A stretch of DNA of 55,050 nt from positions 1 through 55,050 of the forward strand of contig CALWLM010000128.1 of the NCBI GenBank assembly GCA_944381515.1. The letters are read 5' to 3'. This DNA comes from an uncultured Lachnospiraceae bacterium (GTDB lineage: Bacteria; Bacillota; Clostridia; Lachnospirales; Lachnospiraceae). The position numbers were made by a program, and so were the translations under genes. This document shows, piece by piece, positions 24,797-34,954 of this stretch. How positions within the stretch are numbered: the first letter of the stretch is position 1; every line of letters starts with the position of its first letter. Below the pieces are notes generated by a model. It was given only the letters and a program-made list of their open reading frames with translations. It searched no databases and was not told the origin of the DNA.

Positions 24797-27295
24797 TCAC
24801 ACCTTTACTGTTTTGGTAAGCCTTTGGCTTTCCTTATAAGGACGCAAAAGCAAATAGATAAAGAGCGCTGCCGCCGCAAAGGCAGCCACCGTGAAGATAC
24901 CAAAGCCCCCGCCGGCAAACAGGGTACCCAGCTGATAGATCACCAGGGCTACCAGATAGGCAAAACCGCACTGATAACCGATGGCCCCCAAAAACCACTT
25001 GGTATTGTTCATCTCACGCTTGATCGCTCCCATTGCCGCAAAGCAGGGGGCGCACAGCAGATTGAAGGCCAGGAAAGAGTAGCCGCTGAGCGCCGTAAAG
25101 GAAGCCGCCATTGTGGCGTATACCGTTCCCTCGGCTCCGCCATAGAGGATGCCCAGCGTTCCCACGATATTCTCCTTCGCCACCAGACCGGTGATCGCAG
25201 CCACCGTCGCCTGCCAGTTGCCCCAGCCCAGAGGAGCAAAGATCCAGGCCACGGCATTGCCTATGGCAGCCAGAATGCTCAGATCCAGCTCATCCTCGGA
25301 AAGCATCCGGAAGCCGTCCGCCGTAAAGCCGAAGTAAGTGGCAAACCAGATCACGATCGTGGACAGCAGGATGATGGTGCCGGCCTTCTTGATAAAGCTC
25401 CAGCCGCGCTCCCACATGCTGCGAAGCACATTGCCCACGGTAGGCCAGTGGTAGGCCGGCAGCTCCATAACAAAGGGAGCAGGATCTCCGGCGAAGATCT
25501 TGGTCTTCTTCAGAATGATGCCGGAGCAGATGATTGCGGCGATTCCCAAAAAGTAGGCCGAAGGGGCCACCCAGGAGGCTCCGCCAAAGATAGCGCCGGC
25601 TACCATAGCGATGAAGGGAAGCTTGGCGCCGCAGGGGATAAAGGTCGTCGTCATGATGGTCATCCTGCGGTCACGCTCATTTTCAATGGTACGGGAAGCC
25701 ATAATTCCGGGGATACCGCAGCCGGTACCGATCAGAATCGGAATAAAGGACTTGCCCGACAGACCGAATTTGCGGAAAATACGATCCATAATGAAGGCAA
25801 TACGGGCCATATAGCCGCAGGCCTCCAGGAAGGCCAGGAAGATAAACAGCACCAGAATCTGCGGCACAAAGCCCAGCACGGCGCCTACGCCGGCCACAAT
25901 GCCGTCCAGGATCAGCCCCTGCAGCCAGTCGGCGCAGCCGATCGCATTCAGGCCATTCTCCACCAGTACGGGAATACCCGGTACCCAGATTCCGTAATCA
26001 GCCGGATCGGGATCTGCATAGCCGTAAGCCTCGCAGACCGTCAGCGCCTCAGCCAGATCCGCCCCCGTGGAAGTCACTTCCTCAGTCGCCAGGGTCTCCT
26101 CATCCTCCACCAGATAGGTAGCCTCGGAGGAATCGTCAAACTGAGCGGCAAACTCCGTCAGCGCTGCTTTAGCCGTCTCTTCACTGAAATCCTCGGACTC
26201 CGTATCCAGAGCCGCCTCCACATAGGAGGTGTCAATTCCGTTCTCAGACGCCCAGCTGATAAAGCCGTTCACCACCTGAGAGGCCTCTCCAAACTCATCG
26301 GCATCCGCCGAGTAGGCGCCGGCGCCGGTCAGATGCCAGCCGTCGCCAAAGACGCCGTCGTTGGCCCAGTCGGTAGCCCAGGTTCCCACTGTGGTTACAG
26401 ATACATAATACACGAACCACATGATAATTGCAAATATGGGAAGGGCCAAAATCCGGTTGGTCACGATCTTGTCGATCTTATCGGAAACCGTCATGCCTGC
26501 CTGACTCTTTTTCTTCAGACAGTCATGGATGATGGAATCAATATATGTATATCTCTCGCTGGTGATGATGCTCTCCGCGTCGTCGTCCATCTCCTTCTCA
26601 CAGGCTTTAATGTCCTGCTCAATATGGGAAAGCTTGTCGGCGGGAATCCCCATCTTCTCAATGACCTTATCATCCCGCTCAAAAAGCTTGATGGCATACC
26701 ATCTCTGCTGTTCCTCAGGCATATCATGAAGAAGGAATTCCTCAATGTGAGCAATGGCATGCTCGACGCTGCCGGAGAACTTGTGCTGCGGAATGGATCT
26801 TTCCTTGCTCTGGGCCGCCTTTACGGCAGCCTCGGCCGCTTCCGTCACGCCCGTCCCCTTGAGAGCGGAAATCTCATAGACCGGGCAGCCCAGAGCCTTT
26901 GACAGATTAGCGATATTAATCTTATCCCCGTTTTTCTTTACCACGTCCATCATATTGACGGCAGCCACAACGGGAATGCCCACCTCTACCAGCTGCGTGG
27001 TCAGATACAGGTTTCTCTCCAGGTTCGTACCGTCGATGATATTGAGAATCGCGTCGGGGCGCTCATCAATCAGATAGTTTCTGGCCACCACCTCTTCCAG
27101 CGTATAGGGAGAGAGAGAATAGATACCGGGCAGATCGACCACCGTGACATCTTTGTAGTTTTTAAGCCGGCCTTCCTTTTTCTCCACCGTGACACCGGGC
27201 CAGTTCCCTACAAACTGGTTGGAACCGGTCAGTGCATTGAACAGCGTGGTCTTTCCGCAGTTCGGATTTCCTGCCAGTGCAATTTTAATCGACAT
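24797..27295 (-). CDS. feoB: ferrous iron transporter FeoB with a long acidic insert
   Basis: 832-residue GTPase-permease importing Fe2+. The G domain has G1 GNPNCGKTT (9-17), G3 DLPG (54-57) and G4 NMMD (114-117), followed by the helical GDI-like domain. TM1 is about 283-303 and TM2 about 470-490. The permease core motifs include GTGCGIPG (523-530, C526) and IPCGAKLPF. Between TM1 and TM2 an insert of roughly 100 residues is rich in Asp/Glu (about 25 acidic residues and one Lys between 328 and 416). In E. coli FeoB this loop is about 60 residues. Start preceded by AAAAGGAGATATGA. It is third in the feoA-feoA-feoB operon. Confidence 0.96.
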   Translation of the reverse strand: MSIKIALAGNPNCGKTTLFNALTGSNQFVGNWPGVTVEKKEGRLKNYKDVTVVDLPGIYSLSPYTLEEVVARNYLIDERPDAILNIIDGTNLERNLYLTTQLVEVGIPVVAAVNMMDVVKKNGDKINIANLSKALGCPVYEISALKGTGVTEAAEAAVKAAQSKERSIPQHKFSGSVEHAIAHIEEFLLHDMPEEQQRWYAIKLFERDDKVIEKMGIPADKLSHIEQDIKACEKEMDDDAESIITSERYTYIDSIIHDCLKKKSQAGMTVSDKIDKIVTNRILALPIFAIIMWFVYYVSVTTVGTWATDWANDGVFGDGWHLTGAGAYSADADEFGEASQVVNGFISWASENGIDTSYVEAALDTESEDFSEETAKAALTEFAAQFDDSSEATYLVEDEETLATEEVTSTGADLAEALTVCEAYGYADPDPADYGIWVPGIPVLVENGLNAIGCADWLQGLILDGIVAGVGAVLGFVPQILVLFIFLAFLEACGYMARIAFIMDRIFRKFGLSGKSFIPILIGTGCGIPGIMASRTIENERDRRMTIMTTTFIPCGAKLPFIAMVAGAIFGGASWVAPSAYFLGIAAIICSGIILKKTKIFAGDPAPFVMELPAYHWPTVGNVLRSMWERGWSFIKKAGTIILLSTIVIWFATYFGFTADGFRMLSEDELDLSILAAIGNAVAWIFAPLGWGNWQATVAAITGLVAKENIVGTLGILYGGAEGTVYATMAASFTALSGYSFLAFNLLCAPCFAAMGAIKREMNNTKWFLGAIGYQCGFAYLVALVIYQLGTLFAGGGFGIFTVAAFAAAALFIYLLLRPYKESQRLTKTVKV

Positions 27296-27398
27296 TTTTC
27301 ATATCTCCTTTTCGGTTTGTCTTTCCTAACTTCACCCTCAAACGAAAGGGGTCGCCGCGACGGCCCCGCCCATAAAATACCCGTCCCGCAGGCCTGTT

Positions 27399-27620
27399 CT
27401 ATTCCACCGCGATCATATCCGCGTCAACCTTGCGCAGGGACAATTCATATCCTCTCACCGTAACCTCCACCGGATCTCCCAGAGGAGCCACCTTGCGGAT
27501 ATAGATCTCTACGCCCTTGGTGATGCCCATATCCATAATACGGCGCTTCACCGCGCCCTCGCCGTTAATCTTGACGACACGGACGGTCTCGCCGCATTTT
27601 GCTTTCCTTAAAGTTTTCAT
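27399..27620 (-). CDS. feoA: FeoA family protein (copy adjacent to feoB)
   Basis: 73-residue SH3-like protein required for Feo iron uptake. Typical segments are GETVRVVKINGEGAVKRRIMDMGI and the C-terminal PVEVTVRGYELSLRKVDADMI. It is 103 bases upstream of feoB, with a GGAAGGAGAGGCGGAG ribosome site; a small GC hairpin (GGGGTCGCCGCGACGGCCCC) lies in the gap. Confidence 0.93.
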   Translation of the reverse strand: MKTLRKAKCGETVRVVKINGEGAVKRRIMDMGITKGVEIYIRKVAPLGDPVEVTVRGYELSLRKVDADMIAVE

Positions 27621-27737
27621 CTCCGCCTCTCCTTCCTTTTCCTGCTGTCGCCCACATCTGCATGAGCTCCCGGCGTCCCACGGGGGGACTGCCCGTTATT
27701 GCCCACAGTCCTTGCGCCGCGCTTTTGCGCTGCATTC

Positions 27738-27950
27738 TCAGACCATGATTTTCATCGCCATCTCCCGGCTGATCGCCACACGGGATTCTTTGATCTTTAC
27801 AATCACATTCCCGCTGATCTCTGAAACCACCGACACCTGCGCGCCGGCTACAAAACCCAGATTTTCCAGGAACTGTCTGACATCCGGATTGCCCCCGACC
27901 TTCTTAATCAGGTTTTCCTCTCCAGTTCTAGCCATGGTAAGCGGCATCAT
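27738..27950 (-). CDS. second FeoA family protein
   Basis: 70-residue FeoA-like SH3-fold protein, the first gene of the feo operon. It has the family pattern VRQFLENLGFVAGAQVSVVSEISGNVIVKIKESRVAISREMAMKI shortened here to its key points: the LGF..G..V turn and the final R.AISRE.A. It differs clearly from the downstream feoA copy, so the two are not recent duplicates. Two consecutive ATG codons follow GGGAAGGGTGACAA. Two unlike feoA genes before feoB are common in Clostridia. Confidence 0.9.
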   Translation of the reverse strand: MMPLTMARTGEENLIKKVGGNPDVRQFLENLGFVAGAQVSVVSEISGNVIVKIKESRVAISREMAMKIMV

Positions 27951-28039
27951 TTGTCACCCTTCCCTTTCTGTCAAGCCTTTTTGTCTCTGCCGATTCCGCT
28001 GCCCCGGCAGTGGAAGTTAGTGTTTTCTAACCTTTAACC

Positions 28040-28068
28040 AGATTAGCACTGACTAACCATTTTGTCAA
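28040..28068 (-). promoter_or_regulatory. feo promoter with DtxR/IdeR-like operator
   Basis: TTGACA (28068-28063) and TAATCT (28045-28040) with 17-base spacing on the minus strand. An inverted repeat TTAG-CACTGA-CTAA (28043-28056) overlaps the spacer and -10 box. Its half-site resembles iron- or manganese-dependent DtxR-family operators. Further GGTTA copies lie downstream. The assignment to a DtxR-family protein is inference; no such regulator gene is in the window. Confidence 0.65.
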
Positions 28069-28122
28069 TATGAATTTTTAAAATTTTCCCTCCATTTTAC
28101 GAAACGGCCAGAGGAGACACCA

Positions 28123-28162
28123 AAAGACGCCCAGACCGCTTACCTTGGTCATGGGCGTCTTT
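28123..28162 (-). terminator. terminator downstream of the flavoprotein remnant
   Basis: On the minus strand AAGACGCCCA...TGGGCGTCTT arms with an inner GACC/GGTC stem, followed by TTTTGG. A second small hairpin (ATCAGCC/GGCTGAT with Ts on the plus strand) lies at about 28171-28190. Confidence 0.8.
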
Positions 28163-28218
28163 CCGCCTTATCAGCCGATTAGGCTGATTTTCTTTTTACA
28201 GTGGTACTAATCACAAAA

Positions 28219-28980
28219 TTATTTGCCGAGGGACTCAGCGATCTGCTCCGCTGCATAGCGGCCCGTGTTGGCAGCCCAGGAAATGCCGACTCCCGCACCG
28301 GGATACTGACGGGTAAAGGCGTTGCCGGCAATCAGCTCTCCTACGCCGTACAGGCCCTCGATCGCCTGGCCTTCTCCATCCAACACCTGGCAGTTCTCAT
28401 TCACTTCAATGCCGGGAATGGTGCCAAAGGTACGCAGCACCGCTTTCTCAATATAGAAGGGGGCCGTCTCCACCTTGGTGGCGAGCTCCGCAGACAGGGA
28501 ATACTCGGCTGCCGGGATTTCCTCTCCGGCATCGGCGGCCGCATTGTAAGCCTCCACCGTAGCCAGCAGGTTCTCCACATCGATACCATTGTCGGCAGCC
28601 AGCTCTTCCAGCGTATCGTATTCCTTTACGTAGCCCTTCTCAATCTTCTCCTGGATTGTCTCCATATCCGCATAGGAAGAATCGGCAATCAGATAGGCCG
28701 CCTGATCCGTCTGCTGGGAAACAGCGCGCTGCAGAACATATTTCGGCTCGCCTTCTCCGATAAAGCGCTCGCCCTCCTGGTTTACCATGAAGTAAACGCC
28801 GATCAGATCCGAGCCGTCGGGGGCCACGATGGAGCCCATGCTGCCCTCGCCCACTACCTTGGTGCCGAACTGAGCCGTCATCGTAATGCCGTCTCCGGTG
28901 GCTCCTGCATTGGTGGAGAAATAGCCGTCCGCAAACTCAGGCAGATACTCCTCCATATACTCGCTGCTGCTGCCAAAGCC
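28219..28980 (-). pseudogene. 3' half of a fumarate-reductase-type flavoprotein gene
   Basis: From GFGSSSEYMEEYLPEF (28980) to the stop, about 253 residues match the C-terminal half of FAD-binding-2 flavoproteins (fumarate/urocanate reductase, flavocytochrome c type). Recognisable parts are STNAGATGDGITM, FMVNQEGERFIGEGEP and the FAD-closing GLYGVGELIAGNAFTRQYPGAGVGISWA. The N-terminal half with the GxGxxG Rossmann motif, and any signal peptide or FMN domain, is absent. The frame stays open 41 codons further upstream into the aroD end, but that sequence is Arg/Ala-rich and unlike the family. No ribosome site is near the junction. It looks like a 5'-deleted gene, probably non-functional. Confidence 0.8.
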
Positions 28981-29090
28981 TGCGCGGCAACTCTCAGCTG
29001 CTCTACATCCTGCAGCTGTCCATGCTCTTTTTGTAAAATCTCGCCCCGGCCGACTTTGCCGGGACCTGTCCGCCCTGCACTCCGATCTGG

Positions 29091-29858
29091 TCACTGGTGC
29101 CAAAGCCCCGCCAGCTCCTCCACGGGCACCTGCCCCGGAGCGGAGGCTCGGCCCAGACAGCCGAAGGTAACCGCCGAGCCGAACCGTTCCGCCTGCGTGC
29201 GGCTTCTTTTGCCCAGCTCGCCCATAGCGATTGCAATCACCGGATGGCCGGTACGTACCGACGCCTCCCGTCCGGCCATGCGCAGCCTTTCCACGTCGGC
29301 CTCCTCCCTTGGCATTACCGCCAGTTTCAAAATGTCCGCCCCCCAGCAGTCCAGAGTGAGAAGCACATCCCGCATCCGGCTGGTCTCAGGCGTTTTCTGA
29401 AAATCATGACAGGAACCCACGATATGCCGGCCCAGGCTGTGGGCCGCCCCCACCAAGGTCCGCATAACGTTTTCGCCGGCCCGCAGCTCCACATCGGCCA
29501 GATCTGCGGCCCCGCTCTCCAGCGCGCAGTAGTTGAGCCACAGATAATCCCGCAGAGACAGATCGCACAGACCTGCCCCGCCCTCTTCTCTCGTGCGGAA
29601 GGTAAACAAAAAAGGCATGTCTCCGATTTCTCTCCTTATGGAAAGCAGGAGGCTTTGCACCTTTCGCCGGTCTGCTCCCTCCTCATAACAGTCCGCCCGC
29701 CATTCCAGCAGATCGGCCGCAGAATTGCCGGCCTCTCTGGCGGCTCGCAGAATCTCTTCTCTGGAAGTCTCCGCCACCGGAACGCAGATCTTTGGCATTC
29801 CTTTTCCGATTTCCAGTCCCCGCACTCTCACCACTTCTGTGCTTACCATTTTTTCCAT
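29091..29858 (-). CDS. aroD: type I 3-dehydroquinate dehydratase
   Basis: Shikimate-pathway enzyme that dehydrates 3-dehydroquinate by a Schiff-base mechanism. It is 255 residues from an ATG with CGAGGTGTGAT upstream; a longer frame adds 17 residues without family likeness. Catalytic residues are H151 (GSCHDFQKT) and the Schiff-base lysine K178 (DILKLAVMP). LLEWRAD (51-57) and the C-terminal FGCLGRASAPGQVPVEEL are standard, and the ending near HQ fits a complete protein. It lies 57 bases after pyrC in the same direction and directly before the truncated flavoprotein region. Confidence 0.95.
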   Translation of the reverse strand: MEKMVSTEVVRVRGLEIGKGMPKICVPVAETSREEILRAAREAGNSAADLLEWRADCYEEGADRRKVQSLLLSIRREIGDMPFLFTFRTREEGGAGLCDLSLRDYLWLNYCALESGAADLADVELRAGENVMRTLVGAAHSLGRHIVGSCHDFQKTPETSRMRDVLLTLDCWGADILKLAVMPREEADVERLRMAGREASVRTGHPVIAIAMGELGKRSRTQAERFGSAVTFGCLGRASAPGQVPVEELAGLWHQ

Positions 29859-29915
29859 ATCACACCTCGATTTTTCAGCTGCTGCGGCCTTCGCGCTCCT
29901 GCATCGCAAGCTGCA

Positions 29916-31271
29916 TTATGCTTCAAACACAGGCGTTCCTGCCACAATCGTGACCTTGACTCTCCCATGAACTCTGCGGCCGTGAAAAGGAGTGTTTCTG
30001 CCCTTGGACGCAAAGCTCTCTTTATCAATCGTATATTCCTCCTCGGGATCGATGACCGTCACGTCGGCCTGCGCTCCCTCGCAAAGCGTTCCCCGGTCAA
30101 TCCCCAGGATACGGGCCGGATTAAAGCTCATCTTCTCCGCCATCTGCATCGGGGTGATAACACCCGGACGGACCAGCTCGCTGACCGTCAGAGCCACCGC
30201 CGTCTCCAGCCCCACAATTCCGCAGGGCGCCTCCCGCATCCCCTTGGCCTTCTCAAACTCGGCATGAGGAGCGTGATCCGTGGAAATGCAGTCCAGCGTC
30301 CCGTCTGCCAGTCCCCTTTTGATCGCCTCCACATCGGCGGCCGCGCGCAGCGGCGGAGCCATTTTAAAGTTGGCGTCCGTTCCGTCCACCGCCTCGTCGG
30401 TCAGGGTAAAATGATGGGGACAGGCCTCGCCGGTCACCGGCAGGCCGATCTTCTTTGCTGCGCGCAGCAGCTCCACGCTGCCGGCTGTGGAGCAGTGGCA
30501 CAGGTGCAGTCTGGCTCCCGTCTCCTCCGCCAGCAGAATGTCTCTGGCCGCGATGATATCCTCCGCTCCGTTGCAGAAGCCGGGAAGTCCCAGGCGCCTC
30601 GACACCTCGCCGTCGTTCATCACGCCGCCGGCCTGCATTCCCTTGTGCTCACAATGGGCCAGCGTCACCAGGTTAAGCTCTGCCGCCAGCTCCATTCCCC
30701 GCCTGCACAGGGCCGCATCCATCACCGATTTGCCGTCCTCGCTGACCGCCCCGATTCCCTCAGCCTTCAGAGCCGCCATGTCTGTCAGCTCCTCTCCTGC
30801 CAGTCCCTTTGTCACTGCGCCCACCGGTATCACCTGCACCGGCGACACTCTGGCCGCCTTCTCCCGGATATAGGCTATCGTCTCGGGGCTGTCCGCCGCC
30901 GGCGATGTATTCGCCATGCAGCAGATGGTGGTAAAGCCTCCCCTGGCCGCCGCCCGGCCGCCGGTCTCGATATCCTCCTTATACTCCTGTCCCGGATCTC
31001 TCAGATGGACGTGGAGATCGATGAGGCCTGGCATCACATAGCAGCCCCGCGCATCGATGACGCGGCAGCCGGTCTCTGCACCGTCCGGATTTTCTCCCTG
31101 TCCTTTTTCCTGTCCCTCCCGCCATTCTTCAGGCATACAGATTTTTTCTATTTTTCCGTCCCGAATCCACAGATCTCTCACGCCGTCCAGGCCCGTGGCC
31201 GGATCGAGCACTCTCCCTGCGCGAATCCAGATTGTATCCGTATTTGTACCAGAATTCGTATTCGTCTCCAT
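29916..31271 (-). CDS. pyrC: dihydroorotase
   Basis: Third step of pyrimidine synthesis, closing carbamoyl-aspartate to dihydroorotate. It is 451 residues, against about 425 for the usual class I form. Metal ligands H87 and H89 are in DLHVHLRDPGQEYKED. Further zinc ligands lie in the CCMANTSP, LAHCEH, ACPHHF and STDHAPH segments. An insert of about 22 hydrophilic residues (MPEEWREGQEKGQGENPDGA, from 46) lengthens the N-terminal beta domain. Start preceded by CTGGAGGGAATGAACG. It is separated from pyrFKD by about 10 kb. Confidence 0.97.
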   Translation of the reverse strand: METNTNSGTNTDTIWIRAGRVLDPATGLDGVRDLWIRDGKIEKICMPEEWREGQEKGQGENPDGAETGCRVIDARGCYVMPGLIDLHVHLRDPGQEYKEDIETGGRAAARGGFTTICCMANTSPAADSPETIAYIREKAARVSPVQVIPVGAVTKGLAGEELTDMAALKAEGIGAVSEDGKSVMDAALCRRGMELAAELNLVTLAHCEHKGMQAGGVMNDGEVSRRLGLPGFCNGAEDIIAARDILLAEETGARLHLCHCSTAGSVELLRAAKKIGLPVTGEACPHHFTLTDEAVDGTDANFKMAPPLRAAADVEAIKRGLADGTLDCISTDHAPHAEFEKAKGMREAPCGIVGLETAVALTVSELVRPGVITPMQMAEKMSFNPARILGIDRGTLCEGAQADVTVIDPEEEYTIDKESFASKGRNTPFHGRRVHGRVKVTIVAGTPVFEA

Positions 31272-31356
31272 CGTTCATTCCCTCCAGATTGCTGCACAAA
31301 TATTCCTATTTATTTCTTGTTATCATCATACCAAAAAACAGACGGGAAAGCCAGGC

Positions 31357-31410
31357 AAAAAAAGGGAGGATGTCCCAAGAGTTATGAAATAACTCGAGAG
31401 ACAGCCTCCC
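31357..31410 (-). terminator. terminator of the cellobiose-type operon
   Basis: On the minus strand GGGAGG...CCTCCC outer arms with an inner GAGTTAT/ATAACTC stem, followed by seven Ts. It is just past the 6-phospho-beta-glucosidase stop. Confidence 0.88.
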
Positions 31411-31419
31411 AGTCGCATT

Positions 31420-34184
<2,765 letters not shown>

Positions 34185-34493
34185 TTAATTTTCCCCCTTG
34201 TATAATTTTTCCGCATATGCCAGTACCGCAGCCCCGTCGCAGCGGCCGTAATCTACCGGACGGATGGCGTCTACCTTGGCCTTGTCTCCGTAATTCTTCT
34301 TAAAATTCGCCAGCATGTGCCGCACCTGAGGACCTAAAAGCAGCACGTCGCACTTGTCAATTTCCTCGTCCACGGACAGATAATCAATGGCCCAGATTTT
34401 GTAGTCCTTGCCCTGATCTGCCGCAGCCTTCTGCATTTTTGCCACCAGCAGGCTGGTCGAAACCCCCTGCGCACAAGTCAACATAATATTCAT
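34185..34493 (-). CDS. PTS lactose/cellobiose-type EIIB
   Basis: 102-residue phosphotransfer protein. The phosphocysteine is C7 in [20 protein letters not shown], the lactose/cellobiose EIIB signature. The start follows AAGAGGAGGAATAACC; a frame 17 codons longer has no family likeness. A 128-base gap separates it from the IIA gene upstream. The gap contains a GC hairpin (CCGGCG/CGCCGG, near 34590-34612), perhaps for mRNA stability, since no T-tract follows. Confidence 0.94.
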   Translation of the reverse strand: MNIMLTCAQGVSTSLLVAKMQKAAADQGKDYKIWAIDYLSVDEEIDKCDVLLLGPQVRHMLANFKKNYGDKAKVDAIRPVDYGRCDGAAVLAYAEKLYKGEN

Positions 34494-34621
34494 GGTTATT
34501 CCTCCTCTTATTTGCAAGCGCTCCCTCTCTCCTCCTGTGCGCACTTAGATCGGAAGGGAAATGAGCGCAGGACTGTCCTGATTCATACTTTTCCGGCGGA
34601 TAAGGTACGCCGGCCGGCCGT

Positions 34622-34954
34622 TTACGGCCTGTCTTTCTTCAATTCGTCAAGCATTTGATACAGCCGTATAAACTCCTGAGCATTGTCCCTGGCCATCAGG
34701 GCCATGGTCAGATGATCCTGGGCATGTACCAGAACGATATTCAGCTCCACATGATCTCCGGCCGCCTCCTTCTGGATCATCTCAAACTGCAGATCGTGGG
34801 CCTCATGCATCTCCCGGTCGCAGTCTGCCAAAAGGCTGTCCGCCTTCTCATAATCTCCTTCTCTGGCAGCCTCTACCGCCATCATCGCAGCGCTCTTGGC
34901 ATTGCCCGCCTTCAAAATCAGCTGAAAAGCCTTCTCGTAATCTCTCTCATCCAT
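34622..34954 (-). CDS. PTS lactose/cellobiose-type EIIA
   Basis: 110-residue trimeric helical phosphotransfer protein. The phosphorylated histidine is H77 in VLVHAQDHLTMA; the same motif in the lactose IIA family places it at 78-82. Its ATG overlaps the end of the upstream regulator gene by 8 bases, with the ribosome site (GGAGGAAGAG) inside that gene, so the regulator and transporter are translationally linked. Confidence 0.95.
   Translation of the reverse strand: MDERDYEKAFQLILKAGNAKSAAMMAVEAAREGDYEKADSLLADCDREMHEAHDLQFEMIQKEAAGDHVELNIVLVHAQDHLTMALMARDNAQEFIRLYQMLDELKKDRP

Noticed and set aside
24602-26902. Long plus-strand open frame opposite feoB
   Set aside because: Same reason: feoB and the Cys-rich gene on the minus strand explain the region, with ribosome sites and conserved motifs.
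28219-29103. Intact flavoprotein gene starting near 29103
   Set aside because: The first 41 residues overlap the aroD end and do not resemble the family, and the FAD Rossmann region is missing.
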